DNA of 64,000 nt from Hahella sp. CCB-MM4 (lineage in GTDB: Bacteria > Pseudomonadota > Gammaproteobacteria > Pseudomonadales > Oleiphilaceae): NCBI RefSeq assembly GCF_002260525.1, contig NZ_MRYI01000015.1, forward strand, positions 93,372-157,371, in the 5' to 3' direction. Shown here one piece after another: positions 54,470-62,884 of this stretch. A program made the translations under genes and the position numbers. Under the pieces are notes generated by a model that ran no database searches, was not told the origin of the DNA, and worked only from the letters and a program-made list of their open reading frames with translations. Within the stretch, counting starts at the first letter, position 1. Every line of letters begins with the position of its first letter.

Positions 54470-55849
54470 ATGGTCGATCTCAGGCCACTGATGTTTGTAA
54501 ATGCTCTGGCTGCCATGCTTTTGGTAACAGCCGGGTTCGCAGTGCACCAGCGCGACATTGCTCCAATCGATGCTGCCGCGCCGTCTGCCGGAAATACAAA
54601 ACCGGCTGAGTCGCACGAAAGCCCGGCACAGGTGGCCGTTAAGGAAACCCAAACAGCAGAAAATAAGTTTGTTGAAGAGCTCGAACAGTTTCGCCCTACG
54701 GATGACATTCCCGGCGAATCGGTTGAAGACGCTATTTTGTTTGTTGATCAGCTCACCCCGGAGCAACAACAGGAGCTGAGCAAACAGGAAGAAGCGGCCC
54801 ACATGGTGGCCTCCACTGATTCACAGACGCCACCTTCGGTGCCACAGCAATCAGTGCAACAGGCGCTCACAGCCCCCCAACCTGCACCGGTTGTTCAGCC
54901 TAAGCCAGAGTTGCCGAAAACAGGCCACTTATATATTCACTCCAACGTAGCCAACGATAAGGTTGCCATTAACGGTAGGAATTACGGCTCCAGCGCGATA
55001 AACGCAGAACTTCCTGCCGGTGAGTATGAAGTCATCGTCTCCAAGGAAGGCTACAAGACCTGGCGCTCTACTGTGGACTTGGCAAGAGGTGACCGGCGCA
55101 GTCTGAGTGTGACTCTGGACAGAATTACAGTCGTTCAATATGTTGACGGCGTTTGGAAACAGGGTGTCGTTACCGGACAGGGCTCCTATACTGGAAGTGA
55201 CGGCACGGTTTATCATGGCGACTTTGAGAATAAGCTGTTTCATGGCCGTGGAGAGTTGATTCTACCTGATGGAACACAATACTCCGGCGAGTGGTACGAA
55301 GGCCGCAAACATGGCGAGGGAACCCTGAGCAAATCCAATGGCGATAGCTATACTGGAGAGTTCAGAGCAGATGCCTTTAACGGCGAAGGTACACTGACGC
55401 TTGCCAATGGCGATATTTATACCGGCTACTGGGTCGACGGCAAGCTTAATGGCCAGGGCACATACACAGCCAAAGACGGAACCCTTTATGTAGGCGGTTT
55501 TTCCGAAAACCAGTATCACGGCAGTGGCAGTCTGACCCTTCCTGACGGCACACACTATGAAGGCGGCTTTGCCAATGGAGAGTTCCAGGGCAAAGGCGAA
55601 CTGGTGTATGCCGATGGCAAGAAATACTCCGGACAGTTTTTTGAAGGTAAGTTCCATGGCCAGGGAGAGCTGAAAAACCCCAACGGCAGTTCCATCAGCG
55701 GAACATTCAAATTTGGCAAGCCTTTCGGTATGGCAACATTAACCACCCCGGAAGGCGAAATATTTACAGCACGCAGTAGTGAGCCAGGGGTTTGCTACAG
55801 ACTCAAGAGCTATCGCGCAACCCAGTGCCCTCCTTTGGAAGGCTGGTAA
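54470..55849 (+). CDS. PEGA-MORN repeat envelope protein
   Basis: A 459-residue protein. An N-terminal hydrophobic helix (about 8-24, MFVNALAAMLLVTAGFAV) is a membrane anchor or signal. A Gln/Pro-rich linker (25-150) precedes a PEGA domain (about 152-218, GHLYIHSNVANDKVAING, LPAGEYEVIVSKEGYK). Eight MORN repeats of 23 residues fill 248-431 (YxGxWxxGxxxGxGxxxxxDGxx). The tail carries two Cys (GVCYRLKSYRATQCPP) that could form a disulfide. PEGA domains are extracytoplasmic and MORN sheets often bind lipids or proteins, so it is probably a periplasmic scaffold. Forty-two bases separate it from the receiver gene, which suggests an operon. I know of no function for this combination. Confidence 0.85.
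   Translation: MVDLRPLMFVNALAAMLLVTAGFAVHQRDIAPIDAAAPSAGNTKPAESHESPAQVAVKETQTAENKFVEELEQFRPTDDIPGESVEDAILFVDQLTPEQQQELSKQEEAAHMVASTDSQTPPSVPQQSVQQALTAPQPAPVVQPKPELPKTGHLYIHSNVANDKVAINGRNYGSSAINAELPAGEYEVIVSKEGYKTWRSTVDLARGDRRSLSVTLDRITVVQYVDGVWKQGVVTGQGSYTGSDGTVYHGDFENKLFHGRGELILPDGTQYSGEWYEGRKHGEGTLSKSNGDSYTGEFRADAFNGEGTLTLANGDIYTGYWVDGKLNGQGTYTAKDGTLYVGGFSENQYHGSGSLTLPDGTHYEGGFANGEFQGKGELVYADGKKYSGQFFEGKFHGQGELKNPNGSSISGTFKFGKPFGMATLTTPEGEIFTARSSEPGVCYRLKSYRATQCPPLEGW
55211..55762 (+). repeat. Eight 69-base MORN-encoding repeats
   Basis: Eight in-frame 69-base units encode residues 248-431. The protein pattern (Y-G-W/F-G-G-G-DG) is well kept while the DNA units have diverged, so they are old. 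Confidence 0.8.
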
Positions 55850-55891
55850 GCGAGGCGCTTGAATTGGCACAGAAGGTATTTGAGGTAGACC

Positions 55892-56998
55892 ATGACTATT
55901 AAGAGTGCATTACTCGTTGATGATTCCAAAGTGGCACGTTTTGCCCTGAGCAAACTGCTGGAAAACGTCAGCATGAATGTAGACATGGCCGGCTCGGCAG
56001 AGGAAGCCCTGGATTATCTCGACAAGAACGATCGTCCTGACGTGATTTTCATGGACCACCTTATGCCTGGCATGAATGGTGTGGAAGCAACCAAAGCGAT
56101 TAAATCCAACCCACAGACCGCCGGCATTCCCATCATTATGTGCACCTCAAAAAAATCCAAGGAATTTGAGGATGCAGCCAAGCGCTTTGGCATCTATAAC
56201 ATTTTGACCAAACCCCCTCAGAATGAGGGGTTATCCAATATTCTCGATCAGTTGAACAAAGACATTGAAGCAGGCACTCTGCCAGATGAACCGATTGATC
56301 TGACCGCATTGGATTTCACTTTCAGCGACCACGATGTGGACGACAATGAAGAAGAATCCTACGCGCAGGCACCTGCTCCCCAGGTCAAGGAACCGACGGT
56401 CAAGGACCATGTTAACGGTACTGCCTTCAATCTGCCGATCGAAATGATTGAGCAGGTAGCCCGTTCTTCGGTCAAGACGACTCTCAACACTCGCATGCAC
56501 GAGTTGTTAAGCGATCTGTTCGATGAGCAGTATGCGCACCTGAAGCGCTTGTCAGACGACATACAATCCCGTCAGGAAGAACGCTTTAACGGGTTTGAAG
56601 AAAAGCTCGAAAGCCGCCTGTCGTCCCTGAAAGAGGAAATTGCAGCTGAGCTGGCTCTGTCTATCAGCGATCAGCTGGCTGAGATCAAAGACGAAATCAA
56701 ATCCAGTGGCGATGGAGGCAGCTCCTCCATGACACAGAATCAGTTGGATGAACTGAAAGATCATATGACAACAGTTCAGTCAATTGATACGGAGTTCTGG
56801 CAAACCCTTCAGGCGGAAGCCATTCAACAGGCCCATGATATTTCCCGTGAAACCGCTGAGGATATTGCCCAACGCACGATTGAGCTCTATGCAAAATCCC
56901 AGAAAGCGGCCAACAACAAAGCCTATATGATTGCTTTATCGATCAGTATTGGAGTGTTTGCGGCAGGTATTGCCTTTATCTCAGGAGTCTTTGGTTAA
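55892..56998 (+). CDS. Response regulator receiver with coiled coil and C-terminal membrane anchor
   Basis: A 368-residue protein with unusual layout. Residues 1-122 are a complete CheY-like receiver: Asp10, Asp11, phospho-acceptor Asp55 ([10 protein letters not shown]), Thr85 and Lys107 (LTKPP). An acidic linker (about 125-175) precedes a helical, coiled-coil-rich region (about 185-335). It ends in one transmembrane helix (about 343-365, [20 protein letters not shown]) with nothing after it, so it is a tail-anchored protein with the receiver in the cytoplasm. There is no DNA-binding or enzymatic output domain. It follows the PEGA-MORN gene by 42 bases. The cognate kinase is not in the window. 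Confidence 0.88.
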   Translation: MTIKSALLVDDSKVARFALSKLLENVSMNVDMAGSAEEALDYLDKNDRPDVIFMDHLMPGMNGVEATKAIKSNPQTAGIPIIMCTSKKSKEFEDAAKRFGIYNILTKPPQNEGLSNILDQLNKDIEAGTLPDEPIDLTALDFTFSDHDVDDNEEESYAQAPAPQVKEPTVKDHVNGTAFNLPIEMIEQVARSSVKTTLNTRMHELLSDLFDEQYAHLKRLSDDIQSRQEERFNGFEEKLESRLSSLKEEIAAELALSISDQLAEIKDEIKSSGDGGSSSMTQNQLDELKDHMTTVQSIDTEFWQTLQAEAIQQAHDISRETAEDIAQRTIELYAKSQKAANNKAYMIALSISIGVFAAGIAFISGVFG

Positions 56999-57019
56999 TA
57001 CCACTGACTCTTATCCTCC

Positions 57020-57604
57020 TTGAGCAAACAGACACCACCTGCAGCTTCCAGAGGCATATCCAGATCCCTGCGGCCGGTCTTTAGACTGGCCAATCATTCT
57101 TCCGTGGCAATATTGTGTTCCCTGAGCCCAACTCCCAGCATTCTGATGGTCCAGCGTGCCGAACGACCTGATGATCCATGGTCTGGTGATATGGCCTTTC
57201 CCGGGGGACGACAGGAGCTTTCTGATCGCAGCCATGAAGCCACTGCGCTGAGAGAGCTTCATGAAGAAGTCGGAATACATATTGATACTCTGCCCGATCT
57301 ACATCTGAATACTGTCTGGACTAAGTCCCACAACTCATTCCGCCCTATGGCAGTGCACCCTTTTGTGTTTGAGGTGAAGAAGAGAACCCCGTTTCACTTG
57401 TCGCATGAGGCGACCGATGCTGTCTGGATACCCTTATCGGTATTTAAAACGGAATCCAGGCAGTATTTCCAATGGAGAGTCCGTGGCTTTAGCTTCAAAA
57501 TGCCGTGCTTTCACTATAGGAAATACCGTATCTGGGGCTTATCCCTGAAAATGATCGAAAACCTTTTGGCGACGGATTACTTTGCAAGCCTATCGGGGAA
57601 GTAA
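57020..57604 (+). CDS. Nudix hydrolase (CoA pyrophosphatase-like)
   Basis: A 194-residue Nudix protein. The Nudix box is clear in FPGGRQELSDRSHEATALREL followed by HEEVGI, and the preceding RAERPDDPWSGDMAFPGG matches the NudL/CoA-pyrophosphatase group, which cut CoA and related pyrophosphates. The frame is closed upstream by a stop at 57005, leaving TTG at 57020 as the first possible start; it has no good ribosome site, so the true start is uncertain. It is 21 bases after the receiver gene. The substrate is inferred from subgroup. Confidence 0.82.
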   Translation: MSKQTPPAASRGISRSLRPVFRLANHSSVAILCSLSPTPSILMVQRAERPDDPWSGDMAFPGGRQELSDRSHEATALRELHEEVGIHIDTLPDLHLNTVWTKSHNSFRPMAVHPFVFEVKKRTPFHLSHEATDAVWIPLSVFKTESRQYFQWRVRGFSFKMPCFHYRKYRIWGLSLKMIENLLATDYFASLSGK

Positions 57605-57686
57605 TAGTCTATACCCTCACACACCTGTATACTTCGCGGGCTGACAACAGCCACCATTATCCACCTGGAGTTTTAATCACTAACTT

Positions 57687-58538
57687 ATGAATCGCTTGTT
57701 TGTTGACCATCTTACGGTATTGGACTTCTCATACCTGCATCCCACAAGAGGTATTGTCGGGGAGAGCTGGATTCTGGACATTGAACTTGCCGGCAAGCTC
57801 GATGAACAAGGAATGGTGTTTGATTTTGGTGACGTCAAGAAAGTCTTACGGGATGCTGCAGAGGATCTGATTGATCACAAACTGGTAATTCCAGAGGAAA
57901 TTGACGGCCTTGAAGTTAACAATGATGGCGATCGAATCGAAGTTGCACTGAACCTGCAAAGCAACGGAAGAATTGAGTGCAAATGCCCTACCAGCGCAAT
58001 CACGTTATTGCCCACAAATGAGATCACCATTGACGAAATTCAGCCGATCTTGAATAAACATCTGCAGTCAGTCGTCCCTAAAAACGTTAAGTCGGTAAAA
58101 GTTACGTTGCGGGAAGAGTTAATTCAGGGCGCCTACTACCACTATACACACGGACTGAAAAAACATGGTGGCAACTGCCAGCGAATTGCCCATGGCCACC
58201 GTTCCAAACTGGAAATATTTACCGATGGTCAACGTAGTCAGTTGATCGAATACCAGTGGGCAAAGAAATGGAAAGATATCTATCTGGGCAGCAAGGCTGA
58301 CGTTGTTAAAGAAGAATCTTACCAGGGCACAGCACATGTACGTTTTGGGTATGAAGCCCAGCAGGGATCATTCGAACTCCTGGTACCCAAACACTCCACC
58401 TACCTGATCGACACTGACACCACCGTTGAGTGGATTGCAGAACATATCGCGCAAACATTGAAGCAGCAGCGCCCACAGAACGTCTTTCTGGTACGTTGCT
58501 ATGAAGGTGTAAAAAAAGGCGCTATTGCTGAGCGATAG
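57687..58538 (+). CDS. Tandem 6-pyruvoyl-tetrahydropterin synthase (QueD)-like protein
   Basis: A 283-residue protein made of two PTPS-like halves. The first half (1-145) keeps VFDFGDVKKVLRD and CPTSAITLLP but lacks the HGH zinc site. The second half (146-283) has the catalytic Cys164 and His169/His171 (CQRIAHGHRSKLEIF) with preceding His155/His160, but no FDFxD segment. Together they could build one composite active site. QueD makes the queuosine precursor from dihydroneopterin triphosphate; other PTPS proteins act in folate or pterin paths. Similar double proteins occur in related marine gammaproteobacteria as far as I recall. The function is not proven. Confidence 0.82.
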   Translation: MNRLFVDHLTVLDFSYLHPTRGIVGESWILDIELAGKLDEQGMVFDFGDVKKVLRDAAEDLIDHKLVIPEEIDGLEVNNDGDRIEVALNLQSNGRIECKCPTSAITLLPTNEITIDEIQPILNKHLQSVVPKNVKSVKVTLREELIQGAYYHYTHGLKKHGGNCQRIAHGHRSKLEIFTDGQRSQLIEYQWAKKWKDIYLGSKADVVKEESYQGTAHVRFGYEAQQGSFELLVPKHSTYLIDTDTTVEWIAEHIAQTLKQQRPQNVFLVRCYEGVKKGAIAER

Positions 58539-58547
58539 CACCTTTTC
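58515..58547 (+). terminator. Terminator after the PTPS-like gene
   Basis: AAAGGCGCTAT pairs ATAGCACCTTT with one mismatch around a 9-base loop and is followed by T-rich sequence; it overlaps the stop. A second, perfect 11-bp inverted repeat (58549-58559/58566-58576) lies at the end of the convergent gene. Confidence 0.6.
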
Positions 58548-58566
58548 AATTTGCCTGAGCAAACTC

Positions 58567-60441
58567 TCAGGCAAATGCCCCTCTCAACGCCTTAACCCGA
58601 TCTTCCAGCGCTTCGGCAGACACTTCCTGTGGCCGAACGGAAGCGTCAACGACTAGCTCAACTTTCGACCAGAATCTGCTAGGCAATTTCGCTAGAGCCG
58701 GCTTATCTTTGTGACTGAAATATGATCCCCATAGTCCGCGCAATGCCATTGGAATGACCGGCACCGGATTTCTCTCAACAATCAGCTCCACACCTTTTCT
58801 AAACCGGTCAATTTCCCCATCTTTTGTCAGCCTTCCCTCGGGAAAAATGCACACGAGCTCACCGTTTGCCAGCGCTTCATCAATCGACTCAAAAGCTTTT
58901 CTGTAGACTTCCGGGTCCCGCTTTTCTGAGGTAATCGGGATGGTCTTTGCCAACTTGAAAAACCAGGCCATTCCCTTCATTTGCGAAATATTTCTATCCA
59001 TCACAAAACGCACTGGACGTTTCACCGCTCCACCAATCAGTAATGCATCGACATAGCTGACGTGATTACATACCAGTACAGCCGCTCCTTCCTGGGGAAT
59101 ATTCTCCATGCCTGATTTTGATACGCGATACATCGTATGCCCCAACATCCAGATACAGAACCTGAGCACAAACTCTGGTACCTGATGGTAGATGTATATC
59201 GCTACGACGCCATTCATAACGGCCAGGACCAGGAAGTATTGGGGGATCGACAGCTTAAGCAGTGAGAGCATGAATATCGCAGCTGCCGCACTCACCACCA
59301 TGAAAATGGCATTCATGACATTGTTAAGTGCGATCACCTGAGCACGGCGTTTTTCGTCACTACGTTCCTGAATCAAAGCATATAAAGGAACGATATAGAA
59401 GCCCCCGAATATGCCAATTAACAACAGGTCGATCAGTACACCATAACTGCGGCTATCCGACAGAAACTCCATGACTCCCCTCTCGGATATTCCGCCCAGA
59501 TCTGGCGTAGCAAAGAACAGATCAACACCAAATATCGTCAATCCTAAAGAACCTATCGGCACCAAACCCAGCTCTACCTGTCCCTCTGACAACTTTGAGC
59601 AGAACAGCGAGCCTATGGCGATTCCCACTGAAAAAAGCGTCAGCAGGCTTGTAGCGACGGCAGGATCGCCCATTAAGTATTCTTTGGTGAATAGATTGAA
59701 CTGGGTCAGGTAACTGGCTCCCAGAAACCAGAACCAGCTTATCGCCATGATTGAAAGAAGAACCGCCCGGTTATCCTTAATGTTACGAATGGTCTCAAGG
59801 GTTTCTATAAAAGGATTGAAGTTGAGTTTCAGATCAGGATTGGAAGAGGGTGCATCCGGAATATAGCGACTGCTCAAGTAACCAATCACAGCCACGACCA
59901 CTATTCCTACACAAATAATATTGATACCGCCAGGCATCACGAACAACACGCCCGCAATAATGGTCCCAAAAAGTATCGCGAGAAAGGTTCCCATCTCCAC
60001 CAAAGCATTTCCGGCTAATAGCTCTTTACTTTCCAAATGCTGAGGAAGAATCGAATACTTTACCGGACCAAACATGGATGATTGAGCCCCCATCAGGAAC
60101 AACAACACCAGCAGAAATTCCTTGGACTGGATCACGAAAGCTGCTGCGGCCATAATCATCAATACGATTTCAGCCATTTTAATCCACTGGATCAGCTTGG
60201 CTTTTTCAATTTTATCTGCAATTTGCCCTGCCAATGGCGAGAACAGAAAGAAAGGCAGAATAAATAGTCCGGATGCCATATTAATCAGGGAAGCGCTATC
60301 GGCAGTCGCGATAACATAAGTGAACAACAGGAGAATCCCCTGCTTGAACAGGTTGTCATTAAACGCACCAAAAGCCTGGGTTAGAAAATAAGGCAGGAAA
60401 CGTCTTTTCCCCAACAAACTGAACACACCGCCATCGGCCAT
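58567..60441 (-). CDS. LplT-like lysophospholipid transporter fused to PlsC-type acyltransferase
   Basis: A 624-residue membrane protein. Residues 1-415 form an MFS transporter of about 12 helices, like LplT (AFGAFNDNLFKQGILLLFTY). The C-terminal part (about 430-624) is a glycerolipid acyltransferase with HX4D (VCNHVSYVDALLIGG) and the FPEGRLTKDG motif. In E. coli LplT flips lysophospholipid inward and Aas re-acylates it. Here the transporter and acyltransferase are one chain, and the acyl-ACP synthetase half of Aas is missing, so acyl donors must come from elsewhere. Fusions of this kind are known in several proteobacteria. Confidence 0.88.
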   Translation of the reverse strand: MADGGVFSLLGKRRFLPYFLTQAFGAFNDNLFKQGILLLFTYVIATADSASLINMASGLFILPFFLFSPLAGQIADKIEKAKLIQWIKMAEIVLMIMAAAAFVIQSKEFLLVLLFLMGAQSSMFGPVKYSILPQHLESKELLAGNALVEMGTFLAILFGTIIAGVLFVMPGGINIICVGIVVVAVIGYLSSRYIPDAPSSNPDLKLNFNPFIETLETIRNIKDNRAVLLSIMAISWFWFLGASYLTQFNLFTKEYLMGDPAVATSLLTLFSVGIAIGSLFCSKLSEGQVELGLVPIGSLGLTIFGVDLFFATPDLGGISERGVMEFLSDSRSYGVLIDLLLIGIFGGFYIVPLYALIQERSDEKRRAQVIALNNVMNAIFMVVSAAAAIFMLSLLKLSIPQYFLVLAVMNGVVAIYIYHQVPEFVLRFCIWMLGHTMYRVSKSGMENIPQEGAAVLVCNHVSYVDALLIGGAVKRPVRFVMDRNISQMKGMAWFFKLAKTIPITSEKRDPEVYRKAFESIDEALANGELVCIFPEGRLTKDGEIDRFRKGVELIVERNPVPVIPMALRGLWGSYFSHKDKPALAKLPSRFWSKVELVVDASVRPQEVSAEALEDRVKALRGAFA

Positions 60442-60671
60442 AGTTTATTCCTTCAGATAGTGATTCAGGGACCCGCCCCGTTAACTTGGTTGATACGATT
60501 ATTTGGTTGATAGATTTACCTGACTGATAGGAAGGCTAGCACCTGACCTGGTGCTTTGCCATAACAGGACATCAAGTGGCCATATCGAATTCTTCTAGTG
60601 GCGAAATATAATACCCGGCACACCCGACCTGCCCTACCTTTTTAAGCCTACTAGCGAATAGTCTATAAGTA

Positions 60672-60699
60672 TTGGCATGAACAACTATCAGGCTATACT
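60672..60699 (+). promoter_or_regulatory. Promoter of the AEC transporter gene
   Basis: TTGGCA (60672-60677) and TATACT (60694-60699) are 16 bases apart, 37 bases before the start at 60737. The rest of the 295-base gap (60442-60736) holds nothing I recognise. Confidence 0.65.
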
Positions 60700-60736
60700 G
60701 CTTCTCTCTCTAGATTTTCGCTACTAATGGTTTCTC

Positions 60737-61600
60737 ATGTTCAGCCAGGTCGTCAGCATCGTTGTTCCAGTATTCGCCGTTGTACTCATTGGTCTTGGCT
60801 ATCAGAAGATCAAACCTATAAGTGCCAGCACCATGAACCAGACCAATCTGGATGTCTTTGTTCCCATCCTGATCTTTTCTGCACTCTCGAAAGATGCTTT
60901 AGATCTCTCTGGGTATTTGCCTCTGATTCTTGCCACCATTATGGTTGTCTTGCTACCGGGCGTTCTGTCACTCGCCTGGTGCAGGCTTGTACCAGCAAAA
61001 GTGCTGGTTCCACCAATGATGTTCCGAAACACTGGAAATCTTGGACTCCCACTTGCTGTCTATACTTTTGGAGACGACATTCTTCCTCTCGCGGTCCTGC
61101 TATTCGTCATCGCAAATAGCCTTCATTTTACCGTGGGACTTAAAATTCTTACCTCTCATAGCGGCTTTAAGCTTTTACGCAGCCCGATGATTATTGCCAC
61201 GATTCTCGGCCTCATAGTTGGGCAACTAGAAATTCCTTTTCCGCTTTGGCTTGAACGTGGTCTTGAGCTGGCAGGTCAGGTCGCCATCCCACTCATGTTA
61301 TTTACTTTGGGTACACGCATGGTGAATATGCACTGGTCTGACTGGTTTATCGGGACTTTGATGGCTATCTGGGCACCGCTATCGGGTCTGGCTATTGCCA
61401 TAGTTGCCGTCGAGATCCTTGATCTGAAAGGAATTGAGATGCAGCTTTTAGTCCTCTATTCACTTCTTCCTCCAGCCGTTCTCAATTATCTTTTGGCCGA
61501 TCAGTACAACCAAGCACCTAATCGAGTTGCCACGATCGTTCTATTTGGCAATGCTGCCAGTCTTTTGGTATACCCGATTGCATTACCCTTTATTATCTAA
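60737..61600 (+). CDS. AEC (auxin efflux carrier) family transporter
   Basis: A 287-residue inner-membrane protein with about 8-10 hydrophobic helices in two similar halves. Family features include VVPVFAVVLIGLGYQK at the N-terminus, MFRNTGNLGLPLAVYTFGD in the fourth helix region and LGLIVGQLEIPFP between halves. Bacterial AEC proteins transport malate, malonate or other organic acids; the substrate cannot be told here. It stands alone between divergent and convergent genes, with its own promoter. Confidence 0.88.
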   Translation: MFSQVVSIVVPVFAVVLIGLGYQKIKPISASTMNQTNLDVFVPILIFSALSKDALDLSGYLPLILATIMVVLLPGVLSLAWCRLVPAKVLVPPMMFRNTGNLGLPLAVYTFGDDILPLAVLLFVIANSLHFTVGLKILTSHSGFKLLRSPMIIATILGLIVGQLEIPFPLWLERGLELAGQVAIPLMLFTLGTRMVNMHWSDWFIGTLMAIWAPLSGLAIAIVAVEILDLKGIEMQLLVLYSLLPPAVLNYLLADQYNQAPNRVATIVLFGNAASLLVYPIALPFII

Positions 61601-61685
61601 AGTTAGGTAAAGGGAAACGTCACTTGATATCGCTTATCTGATCAAACGGATAAAAATTTCAGCAAAAAGAATCAAGGGTATATCA

Positions 61686-61964
61686 ATGAACGACGTCACT
61701 TACTACATCGACGAGGAAGAGGTTAGCGCTGATACTTTCCGGGAGGAACAGGAACGCCAGGACGCCGAAGACTACCTGGTCGCCACTTATCGCGACGCCA
61801 TAGGCGATATTCAATGTCAGGAGCACCAGAAAGCAGCCGCCTATGCGCTCTATTTTGAATCAAAGTCCGGAGAATGCCGAATCAAAACCGTTGCCTGCTG
61901 TCCGGCATTTGACCACAGCATGAACGTCGCACTGATGACTCAGTTTACAGCGGATGTCGATTAA
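61686..61964 (+). CDS. Small acidic protein of unknown function
   Basis: A 92-residue soluble protein I do not recognise. The first half is acidic and helical (YIDEEEVSADTFREEQERQDAEDYL). The second half has three Cys, one single (DIQCQEH), one in GECRIK and a pair in VACCPAFDH, which might bind metal or form disulfides. There is no signal peptide or membrane segment. It has an AAGGGT-like ribosome site 7 bases before the ATG and a strong bidirectional terminator after it, which support a real gene. Confidence 0.7.
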   Translation: MNDVTYYIDEEEVSADTFREEQERQDAEDYLVATYRDAIGDIQCQEHQKAAAYALYFESKSGECRIKTVACCPAFDHSMNVALMTQFTADVD

Positions 61965-62042
61965 TCAGACGAATTAGTTAGGAAAATTGATAGCACCGAG
62001 TGCAAATCTAATTTCTCATTCCTGAACCCAATCCCCAAAGCT

Positions 62043-62071
62043 AAAAAGCCTCCGCGATCAGGAGGCTTTTT
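62043..62071. terminator. Bidirectional rho-independent terminator
   Basis: A perfect 11-bp stem AAAAAGCCTCC/GGAGGCTTTTT with a 7-base loop, between the small-protein gene (plus) and the peroxiredoxin gene (minus). T runs exist in both directions. Confidence 0.9.
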
Positions 62072-62095
62072 AGTATTTGGTTAATCTAATCCAGA

Positions 62096-62755
62096 CTACT
62101 TGGGTTGCGATACAATTCGCAAATAAGGCTTCACGGTCTTCCAACCGTCAGGGTAGTTTTTAGCAGCTTCGTCGTCACTTACAGCAGGCACAATAATCAC
62201 ATCCTCTCCTTGCTTCCAGTTTACTGGCGTTGCCACCTGATGCCTTGCAGTCAATTGCATTGAGTCCAATGCTCTGAGAATTTCATCAAAATTTCTTCCC
62301 GTAGTCATTGGATAGGTCATCATCAACTTAATTTTCTTATCAGGGCCAATTACAAATACTGAGCGGACGGTAGCATTGGTTGCAGCCGTTCTTCCTTGTG
62401 AAGTTCCTGCTTCATCCTCAGGCAACATATTATAAAGTTTGGCCACTGCCAGATCCGTATCGCCAATCATCGGATAGTTCACAGCATGACCCTGTGTCTC
62501 TTCGATATCTTTTTCCCAGTCTTTATGACTGTCTACTGGATCAACACTCAGGCCTATAATCTTACAATTACGTTTGGCAAACTCGTCTTCAAGTCCCGCC
62601 ATATAACCCAACTCCGTGGTACAGACCGGGGTAAAATCCTTTGGGTGTGAAAACAAAATAGCCCAGCCATCACCAATCCATTCATGGAAATTAATACGCC
62701 CATGCGTTGTTTCTGCAGTGAAGTTGGGAGCTTCAGAATTAATTCGCAAAGTCAT
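62096..62755 (-). CDS. 1-Cys peroxiredoxin (Prx6 type)
   Basis: A 219-residue thiol peroxidase. The peroxidatic Cys45 is in HPKDFTPVCTTELG; the second conserved Cys of 2-Cys enzymes is absent. The C-terminal dimer domain includes VATPVNWKQGEDVIIVP and DGWKTVKPYLR, as in Prx6. These enzymes reduce hydrogen peroxide and lipid hydroperoxides using glutathione, thioredoxin-like or ascorbate donors. It stands alone on the minus strand, upstream of a bidirectional terminator. An OxyR site was not recognised in its 130-base upstream region. Confidence 0.94.
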   Translation of the reverse strand: MTLRINSEAPNFTAETTHGRINFHEWIGDGWAILFSHPKDFTPVCTTELGYMAGLEDEFAKRNCKIIGLSVDPVDSHKDWEKDIEETQGHAVNYPMIGDTDLAVAKLYNMLPEDEAGTSQGRTAATNATVRSVFVIGPDKKIKLMMTYPMTTGRNFDEILRALDSMQLTARHQVATPVNWKQGEDVIIVPAVSDDEAAKNYPDGWKTVKPYLRIVSQPK

Positions 62756-62884
62756 AAGTCACCTCTAGCCATAGATTTCAGCAATAGTGACTGGTCTGCG
62801 GTACGACAACAGCTTAGCAGCTAACAGTCAGATACTTCATGCTAGACCCACACCTTGCAACCTACAAGCGTCTATTCAAGAGAC

